A stretch of 64,000 nucleotides of DNA from the NCBI RefSeq assembly GCF_000622245.1, contig NZ_KK211416.1:354296-418295 (forward strand), given 5' to 3'. The notes beneath the pieces are model-generated. The model searched no databases. It was not told where the DNA came from and saw only the letters and a list, made by a program, of their open reading frames with translations. Numbering within the stretch: the first letter of the stretch is position 1; each line of letters opens with the position of its first letter. The position numbers were made by a program, and so were the translations under genes. This document shows positions 10,031 to 20,932 of this stretch, one piece after another. The DNA is from Fusobacterium perfoetens ATCC 29250 (GTDB lineage Bacteria; Fusobacteriota; Fusobacteriia; Fusobacteriales; Fusobacteriaceae).

Positions 10031-10062
10031 AAATGGATGTTGGAATAAACATCCATTTTTTA
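10031..10062 (+). terminator. Intrinsic terminator of clpB
   Basis: AAATGGATGTT (10031-10041) pairs with AACATCCATTT (10048-10058), followed by a U run. It is 24 bases beyond the clpB stop. Confidence 0.85.
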
Positions 10063-10196
10063 TTAAATTATGTTATAATTTAATAAAAAATCTTATTAAT
10101 TTATTTTAATATGTTTTATTTAATAACTTAAGTTATTATTTATAAAATTTATATTTTAGAAATAAGTATACTAAAATTTTGGGAGGATAAAAATAT

Positions 10197-11021
10197 ATGA
10201 TAAAAATACAAACTCTTTTGGAAAATGAAAATTCAAGAAACCATTCTCTTTTATCAGAACATGGACTTTCTTTTTTTGTAATTATTGATGACAAAAAATT
10301 TTTATTTGATTGCAGTGGAGGAGATAAATTTATAAAAAATGCTGAAAAATTAGGTATTAATTTAAATGAAGTAGATACAGTTATATTAAGTCATTCACAT
10401 TATGACCATTGTTGTGGATTTCTTGATTTAATAAAATATTTTAAAATTTCAAAACTTATTACAGGATACAATTTTTTTAATCCTAAATATTCTTTTGATG
10501 GAGTAAAATACACATATTTAGGTTGTGGTTTTGATAAAAAATTATTAGAAAAAAATACTATTGAACATATAGAGTGTGGGGATATTTTAAAGCTTCATAA
10601 TAATATATTTTTAATTGGAAATTTTAATAGAAAATTTGATTTTGAAAAAAGTCCTAATAGATTTGTTGTTGATGATAGTAAAGAAATTATAAAAGATGAT
10701 TTTAGAGATGAAATTTGTTTAGTAATAAATACAGAAAAAGGGTTAGTTGTAATTACAGGTTGCTCCCATCCAGGGATTTTAAATATTCTTACTACTATAC
10801 AACAAAGATTAAATAAAAATATATATGCTGTCTTTGGAGGTACACATTTAGTAGAAGCTGATGAAATTCGTTGTTTAAAAACTATAGATGAAATGGAAAA
10901 ATTAAAAATAAATATTGTTGGATTTTCTCATTGTTCTGGTGAATTAATTTTAAATTTAATAAAAAAAAATGATAATTTTATAAGTTGTAGGCTAAATACA
11001 GGAGATATGATAAAAATTTAA
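10197..11021 (+). CDS. Metallo-beta-lactamase-fold hydrolase
   Basis: A 274-residue cytoplasmic protein with the metal-binding motif H-S-H-Y-D-H at residues 66-71, a second metal ligand in VVITGCSHPGI, and a later GFSHCSGE. The arrangement is that of the COG1237 group, relatives of a dihydropterin-ribofuranosylaminobenzene phosphate synthase found in anaerobes. The substrate is unknown in most of these proteins, and I do not assign one. A GGAGG site precedes the ATG. The gene stands alone between the clpB terminator and a decayed gene at 11095. Confidence 0.8.
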   Translation: MIKIQTLLENENSRNHSLLSEHGLSFFVIIDDKKFLFDCSGGDKFIKNAEKLGINLNEVDTVILSHSHYDHCCGFLDLIKYFKISKLITGYNFFNPKYSFDGVKYTYLGCGFDKKLLEKNTIEHIECGDILKLHNNIFLIGNFNRKFDFEKSPNRFVVDDSKEIIKDDFRDEICLVINTEKGLVVITGCSHPGILNILTTIQQRLNKNIYAVFGGTHLVEADEIRCLKTIDEMEKLKINIVGFSHCSGELILNLIKKNDNFISCRLNTGDMIKI

Positions 11022-11094
11022 TAATATAATCTAAATATATCATGGTACAATTTTAGTTATTATTTTATAAAAAAATTTAAAATTACAAAAAATT

Positions 11095-11205
11095 ATCTAT
11101 GCTGAACTAGACATGGAAAAAGTTCCTATGAGTAGAATGGAATTTGATTCTTGTGGACATTATTCAAGACCAGATGTTTTACAATTAAAAATTGATGATA
11201 AATAA
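11095..11205 (+). pseudogene. Remnant of a nitrilase-superfamily (carbon-nitrogen hydrolase) gene
   Basis: Thirty-six codons are open to a TAA and translate with the run E-L-D-M-E-K-V-P-M-S-R-M-E-F, then D-S-C-G-H-Y-S-R-P-D-V-L. The G-H-Y-S-R-P-D motif is typical of the C-terminal end of nitrilases and related amidases. No upstream catalytic part is present: the frame closes at 11068-11070 and the MBL gene ends just before. It is therefore the last tenth of a lost gene, left by deletion. An internal ATG (11113) could start a 30-codon peptide, but no ribosome site supports it. Confidence 0.6.
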
Positions 11206-11237
11206 GAAAAGTTATTCTTTTTAAGCTTTCAATATGG

Positions 11238-11243
11238 TATAAT
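11238..11243 (+). promoter_or_regulatory. -10 box upstream of the AbrB-family gene
   Basis: TATAAT about 40 bases before the GTG start at 11281, extended by an upstream TGG. The -35 region around 11215-11220 (TTCTTT) is poor. Confidence 0.4.
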
Positions 11244-11280
11244 GTATACATAAATAATTAAATTATTGGAGGTGCTTATT

Positions 11281-12348
11281 GTGTATTTTGTACTCACATT
11301 ATTAGTTGGTTTAATTGGAGCTAAAATAGCTTTAAAAAATAAAATTCCTGCTGGTGCTATGATAGGTTCTCTTTTCGCTGTAGCTATTTTTAATGTCCTA
11401 ACTAATAAAGCAGACCTCCCTCAATCATATAAAATAATAACTCAAATTTCCACAGGAACTTTTATTGGAGCTAAAATAACAGCTCAAGATGTAAAAGGAT
11501 TGAAGAAAATTTTTATTCCAAGTTTAATAATGGTTATTTTAATGGCATTTTTTAATTTTGGAATGGGATATTTTATATATAAAACAACAAATATAGATAT
11601 TGTAACAGCTCTTTTTGCTACTTCTCCTGGAGGAATAGCTGATATGACAATAATTGCCTATGATTTTGGTGCTGAATCCTCTAAAGTTGCTTTACTTCAA
11701 ATGATTCGTCTAATATCTGTAGTTGGAATAATCCCAACACTTATAAAAATTTTATCAAAAAAATTTAAAAGAAGAGCTAATATAAAGCAAGATGAAAAAC
11801 CTTTAGAAAAAAATTCAGTAAATAATAAAAAAGTTTCTTCTAAAAAAGAAAATTTACAAAAAATTCTTTTAACTTTAGGGATAGGTACTCTTGGGGGAAT
11901 ATTGGGTTATATTTTAAAAATTCCATCTGGAGCAATGACTTTATCTATGGTTGTAATTGCTATTTATAATATAATTTCTGATAAAGCCTATATGCCTATA
12001 AAATTAAGACAGCTTATACAAGTTTTAGCTGGAGCTTTAATAGGAGCTAAAATGACCATGAAAGATTTGATAAGTTTAAAAGAAATATTTATTCCTGTAT
12101 TTATAGTTATAATAGGATTTTGTATTATGAATTTAGTTTTAGGAATTTTAATTTATAAAATTACTGATTTTGATGTAGAAACTTCTCTTTTTGCTGCTTC
12201 TCCTGGTGGAATGTCTGATATGTCTATAATTGCCAGTGAAATGGGAGCAGATACACCAAAAGTTGCTACAATGCAATTTTTTAGACTTGTTACTGTTGTG
12301 GCTGTATATCCAATATTAATAAGTTTTATAAAAAATTTATTTGTATAA
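11281..12348 (+). CDS. AbrB-family integral membrane protein (duplicated domain)
   Basis: A 355-residue inner-membrane protein made of two homologous halves. Each half begins with I-P-A/S-G-A-M and contains G-A-K followed later by a copy of the signature LFA(T/A)SPGG(I/M)(A/S)DM. The halves are joined by a lysine-rich cytoplasmic linker (about residues 165-200). This is the AbrB-duplication family (COG3180), named after an E. coli membrane protein reported as a regulator. It is unrelated to the DNA-binding AbrB of Bacillus, and its substrate is unknown. I choose the GTG at 11281, placed correctly behind GGAGGTG, over a TTG at 11266 that is itself inside the ribosome site. It is monocistronic with a terminator at 12352. 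Confidence 0.8.
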   Translation: MYFVLTLLVGLIGAKIALKNKIPAGAMIGSLFAVAIFNVLTNKADLPQSYKIITQISTGTFIGAKITAQDVKGLKKIFIPSLIMVILMAFFNFGMGYFIYKTTNIDIVTALFATSPGGIADMTIIAYDFGAESSKVALLQMIRLISVVGIIPTLIKILSKKFKRRANIKQDEKPLEKNSVNNKKVSSKKENLQKILLTLGIGTLGGILGYILKIPSGAMTLSMVVIAIYNIISDKAYMPIKLRQLIQVLAGALIGAKMTMKDLISLKEIFIPVFIVIIGFCIMNLVLGILIYKITDFDVETSLFAASPGGMSDMSIIASEMGADTPKVATMQFFRLVTVVAVYPILISFIKNLFV

Positions 12349-12351
12349 CCC

Positions 12352-12415
12352 AAAAAAGAAATTGTTAAAAAGTTTTAGTTAATTACTTAAAATTTTAATA
12401 ACAATTTCTTTTTTT
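12352..12415 (+). terminator. Long-loop terminator after the AbrB-family gene
   Basis: AAAAAAGAAATTGTTA (12352-12367) pairs perfectly with TAACAATTTCTTTTTT (12399-12414) around a 31-base A+T loop. The right arm doubles as the U-tract. Confidence 0.65.
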
Positions 12416-12538
12416 ATATTTACTTTATAATTTTATTTTCTATATATAAAATTTCTTAAGAATTATCTTTGAAAATATTATTAAATATTATATAATATAT
12501 CTGTTGATGATAATTTAAAAATTAGGAAGTGAAATAAT

Positions 12539-12790
12539 ATGGATAAAGAGCAAATCTGTATAATAAAAAAAATTATAGCTGAACAATTAGATATAGATGA
12601 AATTGAAATAAAAAATACTTCTAATTTATTTGATGAATTAGGTGCTGATTCCTTTGATATAGCTAATATTATAAGTGAAATTGAAATAAAATTTGAAATA
12701 TCTATTCCATATACAGAGGCTAAACATATTAGAAAAATGGATGAACTTTTAAATCACATCAATGATAAATTAGAAAAATTGGAGAAATAA
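12539..12790 (+). CDS. Acyl carrier protein
   Basis: An 83-residue acidic helical protein with the carrier-protein signature E-L-G-A-D-S-F-D. Ser38 is the predicted 4'-phosphopantetheine attachment site. The common D-S-L is D-S-F here. There are no fatty-acid synthesis genes nearby, so it may be a specialised carrier rather than the main AcpP. Its last base is the first base of the tcdA start codon, so the two genes are translationally coupled. A candidate promoter (TTGAAA ... TATAAT, 12469-12496) lies upstream. Confidence 0.85.
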   Translation: MDKEQICIIKKIIAEQLDIDEIEIKNTSNLFDELGADSFDIANIISEIEIKFEISIPYTEAKHIRKMDELLNHINDKLEKLEK

Positions 12791-13497
12791 TGATATTTAA
12801 AAGAGAAGAATTACTTATAGGAAAAGAAAATTTAGATAAACTAAAAAATTCTCATGTAATAGTTTTTGGACTTGGAGGAGTTGGTGGTTTTGTAATCGAA
12901 GGTTTAGTAAGAGGTGGAATAGGAGAACTTACAATAGTTGACTATGATACTGTAGATATTACAAATATAAATAGACAAATAATAGCTACTACACAAACTA
13001 TTGGAAAATTAAAAACATATCTTATATCCGAAAGAGCAAAAGCAATTAATCCTGATATTAAAATAAATTCTATCAGTGAAAAATATTTAAAAGAAAATAA
13101 AGATATGTTCTTTCAAAATAAAAAATATGATTATATTGTAGATGCTATTGATATGGTATCTTCAAAACTGAGTATAATTGAAGAAGCTAATAAATTAAAT
13201 ATCCCTATTATTTCTTCTATGGGAACAGGTAATAAATTAGACCCTTTAAAATTAGAAATTGCAGATATTAATAAAACTTCTGTTTGTCCTCTAGCAAGAG
13301 TAATTAGAAAAGAAGTTAAAAATAGAGGTATAAAAAGACTTAAAGTTCTTTATTCTAAAGAAGAACCTAAAAAACCTTTAAATGAAGATAATAGTAGAGA
13401 AAAGTCTGTCAATGTTGGAAGTATATCTTTTGTACCTTCTGTAGCTGGGCTTATAATTGCTGGTGAAGTGATAAAAGATATTTGTAATATAAAATAA
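12790..13497 (+). CDS. tcdA: tRNA threonylcarbamoyladenosine dehydratase (TcdA/CsdL)
   Basis: A 235-residue E1-like protein of the ThiF/MoeB/HesA superfamily. The nucleotide-binding loop G-L-G-G-V-G is at residues 27-32. It is followed by D-Y-D-T-V-D-I-T-N-I-N-R-Q, with the N-R-Q motif and arginine of adenylating enzymes. TcdA converts t6A37 in tRNA into its cyclic form ct6A using ATP. The length and the SSMGTGNKLDP segment fit TcdA better than ThiF or MoeB, which have extra zinc cysteines. It shares one base with the acyl carrier protein gene. Confidence 0.85.
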   Translation: MIFKREELLIGKENLDKLKNSHVIVFGLGGVGGFVIEGLVRGGIGELTIVDYDTVDITNINRQIIATTQTIGKLKTYLISERAKAINPDIKINSISEKYLKENKDMFFQNKKYDYIVDAIDMVSSKLSIIEEANKLNIPIISSMGTGNKLDPLKLEIADINKTSVCPLARVIRKEVKNRGIKRLKVLYSKEEPKKPLNEDNSREKSVNVGSISFVPSVAGLIIAGEVIKDICNIK

Positions 13498-13518
13498 AAA
13501 TGAAAGGAAATTAAATAT

Positions 13519-14022
13519 ATGGAAAAAATAGGAATTTTTTATGGAACAACTTCTGGTAAAACAGAAGCAATAGCTGATGAAATAGATTTTAACTTAAGAA
13601 AACATGACCATGAAGTTTTTAATGTAGCTGATGGTATTGATGAGATTGAAAATTTTAAAAATCTTATCTTAATTACACCTACTTATGGAGTTGGAGAATT
13701 ACAAAAAGATTGGGAAGACCACTCTTCTCAATTAAAAAATATGGATTTCTCTGGTAAAAAAGTAGCTCTTGTTGGACTTGGAAATCAATTTACTTTTGGA
13801 GAATCTTTTGTTGAAGGAATGAGAAAACTTTATGATATTGTTATAGAAAATCATGGAGAAGTTATTGGATTTACTTCTAATGAAGGATACAAATATCAAG
13901 AAAGTGAAGCTGTAATAGGAAATAAATTTGTTGGACTTGCTTTAGATGAAACTAATCAAGATAACGAAACTCCTGAAAGAGTAAGTGTTTGGATTAAAGA
14001 AATTTTAAAAGAATTTTATTAG
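13519..14022 (+). CDS. Flavodoxin (long-chain type)
   Basis: A complete 167-residue flavodoxin. The FMN phosphate loop is G-T-T-S-G-K-T near the N-terminus, and the T-P-T-Y-G-V-G-E-L-Q loop contacts the isoalloxazine ring. The GLGNQFTFGESF segment with the extra strand makes it a long-chain flavodoxin. It carries electrons to anaerobic redox enzymes. It starts 21 bases after tcdA and ends at the hairpin at 14033. It resembles, but is not identical to, the partial flavodoxin at the left edge of the window, so the organism has at least two. Confidence 0.92.
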   Translation: MEKIGIFYGTTSGKTEAIADEIDFNLRKHDHEVFNVADGIDEIENFKNLILITPTYGVGELQKDWEDHSSQLKNMDFSGKKVALVGLGNQFTFGESFVEGMRKLYDIVIENHGEVIGFTSNEGYKYQESEAVIGNKFVGLALDETNQDNETPERVSVWIKEILKEFY

Positions 14023-14032
14023 AATTTAATTT

Positions 14033-14152
14033 AAAAGGATTGTTGCATTTTATTAAACTGTTAAAAACAAATAAAATTTTCATAATTAAAAATACTTTTG
14101 TGAAAACATATTTTATTTTTATAACAAAGAATTTGCAACAGTCCCTTTTTTT
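14033..14152 (+). terminator. Long-loop hairpin / possible repeat element after flavodoxin
   Basis: AAAAGGATTGTTGCA (14033-14047) can pair with TGCAACAGTCCCTTTT (14134-14149) with a G-U pair and one mismatch, around a loop of 86 bases. A run of U follows the right arm. It works as a terminator in shape. The length and near-perfect terminal inverted repeats also resemble a tiny non-autonomous mobile element. Confidence 0.45.
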
Positions 14153-14169
14153 ATTTTAATATTTTATGA

Positions 14170-16215
<2,046 letters not shown>

Positions 16216-16226
16216 TTAAGTGCTAT

Positions 16227-16255
16227 TTGACTATTGTTTAATAGTATGATATATT
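16227..16255 (+). promoter_or_regulatory. secA promoter
   Basis: TTGACT (16227-16232), 17-base spacer, TATATT (16250-16255), in the short gap between ligA and secA. It indicates that secA is not only expressed by read-through from ligA. Confidence 0.6.
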
Positions 16256-16292
16256 AAAGTGTATAAAAAATGAAGATATGGAGAGGAATAAG

Positions 16293-18935
16293 ATGATAAG
16301 TAGTTTACTAAAAATGATTTTTGGTACTAAAAATGACAGAGAAGTAAAGAGAATACAAAAAAAAGTAAAAGAAATCAATGCTTTAGAACCAGAAATTTCA
16401 AAGTTATCAGATGAAGAATTAAAAGCTAAAACAGTTGAATTTAAAGAAAGATTATCTAAAGGAGAAACTTTAGATGATATATTAGTAGAAGCTTTTGCTG
16501 TAGTTAGAGAAGCATCTATAAGAGTTTTAGGAATGAGACATTATGATGTACAATTAATTGGAGGAATTGTACTTCATGAAGGAAAAATTACAGAGATGAA
16601 AACAGGGGAAGGAAAAACATTAGTTGCTACTGCTCCTGTATACTTAAATGCTCTTACAGGAAAGGGAGTTCATATTATTACTGTAAACGACTACCTTGCA
16701 AAAAGAGATAAAGAACAAATGGGTAGAGTTTATGAATTTTTAGGACTTACTACTGGAGTTATATTAAATGGTATGTTAAATGATGAAAGAAAAGAAGCAT
16801 ACTTATGTGATATTACTTATGGTACTAACTCTGAATTTGGTTTTGACTATTTAAGAGATAATATGGTCAAAAAATTAGAAGACAAGGTACAAAGACCTTT
16901 AAATTATTGTATAGTTGACGAAGTTGACTCAATTTTAATTGACGAAGCTAGAACTCCATTAATTATATCTGGAGCAGCTGAAAATACTGCAAAACTTTAT
17001 AAAACTTTCTATACTGTAGCTACTTATTTAGAGAGAAGTAGAGAAACAGAAAAAATTACAGATATTAAAAAGAAAAAAGAAATGAATATTCCTGATGAAG
17101 TATGGAAAGATTATGAAGTAGATGAAAAAGCTAAAAATATTGTTCTTACAGAAAAAGGTGTTAAAAAAGTTGAAAAAATGCTTAATATAGAAAACTTATA
17201 TGCACCAGAAACAATAGAATTAACTCACTATTTAATGCAATGTTTAAAAGCAAAAGAATTATTTGAAAGAGATAAAGATTATTTAATAAGAGAAAATGAA
17301 GTTATAATCATAGATGAGTTCACAGGAAGAGCTTTAGAGGGAAGAAGATATTCTGATGGATTACACCAAGCTATTGAAGCTAAAGAAGGAGTTAAAATAG
17401 CTGGAGAAAACCAAACTTTAGCATCTATTACTTTACAAAACTACTTTAGAATGTATGAAAAATTATCTGGTATGACAGGTACAGCTGAAACTGAAGCTCC
17501 TGAATTTGTATTTATTTATGGATTAGAAGTTGTAGTTATTCCTACAAATAAACCTGTTATTAGAAAAGATAACGGAGATATAATTTACAAGACTCATGAA
17601 GAAAAAATAGAAGCTATTATTGAAAAAATAAAAGAACTTTATGCAAAAGGACAACCTGTATTAGTTGGTACTATAACTATTCAAGGTTCTGAATTATTAT
17701 CAAATGAATTAAAAAAATTAAATATTCCTCATAATGTATTAAATGCTAAATTCCATGAAAAAGAAGCTGAAATAGTTGCTCAAGCTGGTAGATATAAAGC
17801 TGTTACTATAGCTACAAATATGGCTGGTAGAGGAACTGACATAATGCTTGGAGGAAATCCAGAATTTATGGCTAAAAAAGAAGCTAATTCTCCAGAGGAA
17901 TATAATCAATTATTAGAAAAATATAAAGTACAATGTGAAGAAGAAAAAGCAAAAGTAAGAGAATTAGGTGGATTATTTATCCTTGGAACTGAAAGACATG
18001 AGTCTAGAAGAATTGATAATCAATTAAGAGGACGTTCAGGAAGACAAGGAGACCCTGGTGAATCTCAATTCTATTTATCATTAGAAGATGATTTAATGAA
18101 ATTATTTGGTTCTGACAGAGTTAAATCTGTTATGGAGAGATTAGGAATTCCTAAAGGAGAACCTATAACTCATAGAATGATAACAAAAGCTATTGAAAAT
18201 GCTCAAAAGAAAGTTGAATCTAGAAACTTTGGAATCAGAAAATCTCTGCTTGAATTTGATGATGTTATGAACAAACAAAGAGAAGCAATATATGCTAGTA
18301 GAAATGAAGCTCTTTCTAAAGATGATTTAAAAGAAACTATAATTTCAATGTTAAGCGGAACTATTCATTCAGCTGTTATAGAAAGATTTGTTGGTGAATT
18401 TAAAGAAGAATGGGATGTAAAAGGTCTTTCTGAATTTTTAGAAGAAAAATATGATTATGTAATTGAAGATTTAGAAGATTATAAATCTTATGGAATAGAA
18501 GAATATGCTGAAAAATTATCTAATATTATTGCTGAAAAATATAAAGCTAAAGAAGAAGAAATTGGTTCAGATTTAATGAGACAAATTGAAAAATATGTTT
18601 TATTAGAAGTTGTTGATAACAGATGGAGAGAACATTTAAAAGCATTAGATGGATTAAGAGAAGGTATCTACTTAAGGTCTTATGGACAAAGAGACCCTAT
18701 TGTAGAATATAAACTACTTTCTGGAGAATTATATGGAAAAATGTTAGAAACAATAAAAACTGAAACAACTTCATATATGTTTAAAGTAATGGTAAGAACT
18801 CCAGAAGAAGCTGAAATAGAGGAAGCTAATATAATTGAAGAAAAAGATGAGGTAAATGTTGGTGGTCCTGATAATCCAGATGCTCCTTGTTCTTGTGGTA
18901 GTGGAAAACCTTATAAAAAATGTTGTGGTAGATAG
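16293..18935 (+). CDS. secA: Protein translocase ATPase SecA
   Basis: An 880-residue preprotein translocase motor. Walker A is M-K-T-G-E-G-K-T at about 102-109, the DEAD-type Walker B is I-V-D-E-V-D-S, and motif VI includes the arginines of [11 protein letters not shown]. The C-terminal zinc-binding tail reads [13 protein letters not shown]. It drives export through SecYEG at the inner membrane, including the many signal-peptide proteins in this window. I take the ATG at 16293 behind GGAGAGG; an ATG at 16278 would be upstream of that site. Confidence 0.97.
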   Translation: MISSLLKMIFGTKNDREVKRIQKKVKEINALEPEISKLSDEELKAKTVEFKERLSKGETLDDILVEAFAVVREASIRVLGMRHYDVQLIGGIVLHEGKITEMKTGEGKTLVATAPVYLNALTGKGVHIITVNDYLAKRDKEQMGRVYEFLGLTTGVILNGMLNDERKEAYLCDITYGTNSEFGFDYLRDNMVKKLEDKVQRPLNYCIVDEVDSILIDEARTPLIISGAAENTAKLYKTFYTVATYLERSRETEKITDIKKKKEMNIPDEVWKDYEVDEKAKNIVLTEKGVKKVEKMLNIENLYAPETIELTHYLMQCLKAKELFERDKDYLIRENEVIIIDEFTGRALEGRRYSDGLHQAIEAKEGVKIAGENQTLASITLQNYFRMYEKLSGMTGTAETEAPEFVFIYGLEVVVIPTNKPVIRKDNGDIIYKTHEEKIEAIIEKIKELYAKGQPVLVGTITIQGSELLSNELKKLNIPHNVLNAKFHEKEAEIVAQAGRYKAVTIATNMAGRGTDIMLGGNPEFMAKKEANSPEEYNQLLEKYKVQCEEEKAKVRELGGLFILGTERHESRRIDNQLRGRSGRQGDPGESQFYLSLEDDLMKLFGSDRVKSVMERLGIPKGEPITHRMITKAIENAQKKVESRNFGIRKSLLEFDDVMNKQREAIYASRNEALSKDDLKETIISMLSGTIHSAVIERFVGEFKEEWDVKGLSEFLEEKYDYVIEDLEDYKSYGIEEYAEKLSNIIAEKYKAKEEEIGSDLMRQIEKYVLLEVVDNRWREHLKALDGLREGIYLRSYGQRDPIVEYKLLSGELYGKMLETIKTETTSYMFKVMVRTPEEAEIEEANIIEEKDEVNVGGPDNPDAPCSCGSGKPYKKCCGR

Positions 18936-18957
18936 ATAAAAAGGTATGGTGATAGTT

Positions 18958-19674
18958 ATGAAAAAAACATTAATAATTCTATCTCTTTTAGCTCTTGGAG
19001 CTTGTAGTTCTCTAAAAAAAGAGCCTAAAGTAGTTACTAATGAAGAGATAAAAAATTGGGATAAAACTATTTCTAAAGTTGTTGTAGATAGTGCTTTTAT
19101 TCCAGATGAATATGGAAATGAAGACCCTATTTATTATTTAAGAAAAACAGGAAAAATGTCTGAAAAAGATTTCCAATTTTTAAATACTTTAAAAACTAAA
19201 AATGAATTTGATGAAGAAGAAATTGATAAGTTTACAAAATTATTAGATAAATATCCTTCAAAAATTGATAGAAAATTTGTTTTAGAAGACTCAAATATAA
19301 AAAATCCAAAAGCTCTAGTTAATAAAATGGTTAATGAATCTCGTTTGAGAATGGCAAATCCTTCAAACCATATATTTTCTAAAGTAGCTACTGAAGAAGA
19401 ATGGGAGCAAATTGTAGCTTTTTCTAAAAAAAATGATTTAAATGAAAAAGATGTAAAAAAATTAAGAAAAATATTAAATAATTTTATAAAAAGAAGAGAA
19501 TTCTTTGATGAAAAAAGTTGGTATGGAGCAGAAATTTCTAGTAGATTAGAATATATTGTAGAAAAATCTAAATCAGAAACTTTAACAAAAAAAGAACTTA
19601 ATAATATCAATGCTAAAGCTTTATACATAGCTTATCCTGATTATTTATCCCCATTAGATAGATGGAAAGATTAA
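18958..19674 (+). CDS. Predicted lipoprotein of unknown function
   Basis: A 238-residue protein starting MKKTLIILSLLALGACSSLK, a lipoprotein signal peptide with lipobox L-G-A-C. The mature part is soluble, charged and mainly helical. I recognise no domain. It begins 22 bases after secA (an ATG at 18946 is possible but would add M-V-I-V before the signal peptide), so it may be cotranscribed. A strong bidirectional terminator follows. Confidence 0.75.
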   Translation: MKKTLIILSLLALGACSSLKKEPKVVTNEEIKNWDKTISKVVVDSAFIPDEYGNEDPIYYLRKTGKMSEKDFQFLNTLKTKNEFDEEEIDKFTKLLDKYPSKIDRKFVLEDSNIKNPKALVNKMVNESRLRMANPSNHIFSKVATEEEWEQIVAFSKKNDLNEKDVKKLRKILNNFIKRREFFDEKSWYGAEISSRLEYIVEKSKSETLTKKELNNINAKALYIAYPDYLSPLDRWKD

Positions 19675-19677
19675 TAA

Positions 19678-19713
19678 AAAATAGGCATCTTGTAAATCAA
19701 GATGCCTATTTTT
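19678..19713. terminator. Bidirectional intrinsic terminator
   Basis: AAAATAGGCATCTTG (19678-19692), loop TAAAT, CAAGATGCCTATTTTT (19698-19713). It is flanked by A on one side and T on the other, between convergent genes, so it serves both strands. Confidence 0.9.
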
Positions 19714-19733
19714 ACATTAAAGGGGAAATTTAT

Positions 19734-20108
19734 CTAAAATACTCTTGAATCTAATAATTTTTTTTCATCACTCAATTTATTCTCAAAAATTAAATTAACT
19801 TCAACATTATCATTAACTTCTAAATAATTTCTTATTTCATTAGCCATTTGGTTTACTATTTTATTATAATCATTTTTATCAAATTTATCCCAATTTCCAT
19901 TTCCTACATAAGATTCAATTTCAATATTTAAATAAAACCTTTCTCCTACTCTACCTACATCTATTCCATCAATTACAAGTTTATTATTTTTACTATCAAT
20001 AATTTCTTGATATTTTAACTCTAATTTATCTTCTATATAGTCATACATATCATCTGAAAAGCTCATCATTGATATAGCTAAAAATATTCCTAATAATAAT
20101 TTTTTCAT
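19734..20108 (-). CDS. Small secreted protein, function unknown
   Basis: A 124-residue protein with a clear signal peptide (MKKLLLGIFLAISMMSFSDD) and an acidic mature part with alternating strand-like segments. No family recognised. It lies 20 bases downstream of another secreted-protein gene on the same strand and has an AGGAGG site, so the two form an operon. They are divergent from the AraC-type regulator of the fibre island, which is the only hint of a link to that island. Confidence 0.65.
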   Translation of the reverse strand: MKKLLLGIFLAISMMSFSDDMYDYIEDKLELKYQEIIDSKNNKLVIDGIDVGRVGERFYLNIEIESYVGNGNWDKFDKNDYNKIVNQMANEIRNYLEVNDNVEVNLIFENKLSDEKKLLDSRVF

Positions 20109-20128
20109 AAAAATACCTCCTAGTTTAT

Positions 20129-20629
20129 CTAATTAATAAAAGATTTATAATATTTTTTAAATAGTTTATCTATCTTTCTTTCCTCTATATAATTCAAATA
20201 AATATTACTTTTTAAAAATTCTAAAAGATTTTTTCCTTGTATTTTATTTGTAAATGTAAATAAAGATAAATAAGACCTATTCCAATAAAGAAAAATATAT
20301 TTTATTTTAGTTTTATTTTCATCAAAAGTTTCCTTAGAAATAGACATTCCAAATGTATCTTCAATATCTTGATAAATAATTTCAAAATTAGGGTCTTTTC
20401 TTTCATCAGCTCTTTTCTTTATATTTGCCAATGCAGATTCAAAAGATTCTTTTGCCTCATTAAAACTAGTAAAACGATTATGTCCATAAGTAGATTTATC
20501 ACTACCATCATAACTTAAAAAAATGTTATTGAGAACCAATATTTTATTTCCAGTATTACTTTTTGTAGTTTCAGAATAAGAAAAATTCATAATCAACATA
20601 AATAATATTATTATAGCCTTTTTAATCAT
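20129..20629 (-). CDS. Secreted protein, function unknown
   Basis: A 166-residue protein with an N-terminal signal peptide ending around N-F-S-Y-S-E. The mature part is lysine/glutamate-rich with aromatic-rich ends. No domain is recognised. It is the first gene of a two-gene operon with 19734-20108, and the GGAGG site is 4 bases before the ATG. Confidence 0.65.
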   Translation of the reverse strand: MIKKAIIILFMLIMNFSYSETTKSNTGNKILVLNNIFLSYDGSDKSTYGHNRFTSFNEAKESFESALANIKKRADERKDPNFEIIYQDIEDTFGMSISKETFDENKTKIKYIFLYWNRSYLSLFTFTNKIQGKNLLEFLKSNIYLNYIEERKIDKLFKKYYKSFIN

Positions 20630-20823
20630 TTTTCCTCCAATCTTATCAATTATAGTAATATAAAAATTCTTAATAGATTATACCCTCTATTTTATTAGAT
20701 AGCAATAGAAAAAGTTATAAGTCTAATTTTTATAATTTTTTAAAAAAAATTATTATTAATAAAAAATTAACTTTAAATTCTTTTAATAAAAACATATATC
20801 AAAATTGTACATTTCAGCCTATC

Positions 20824-20866
20824 TTTTTTTTTTTGTTGACATATTTAAAAAAAAAAATTATATAAT
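20824..20866 (+). promoter_or_regulatory. Promoter of the AraC-type regulators, flanked and spaced by 11-base homopolymers
   Basis: T11 (20824-20834) is followed by TTGACA (20836-20841), a 19-base spacer containing A11 (20847-20857), and TATAAT (20861-20866). Both boxes are consensus, but the spacer is two bases longer than ideal. Strand slippage in A11 would change the spacing directly, the arrangement of a phase-variable promoter. The promoter is read directly; phase variation is inferred. Confidence 0.6.
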
Positions 20867-20932
20867 TTGTCTATAAAAAACTATATTACAAACATAACTT
20901 GCTCTAAAAATAAATATATTTTGGGAAGGTGT

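Noticed and set aside
14033-14152. Intact insertion sequence or MITE
   Set aside because: No transposase, no evident target duplication and only one clear copy in this window; kept as a hairpin with a question mark.
19134-19628. 164-codon frame antisense to the lipoprotein gene
   Set aside because: No ribosome site; the sense gene has a lipobox and a terminator.
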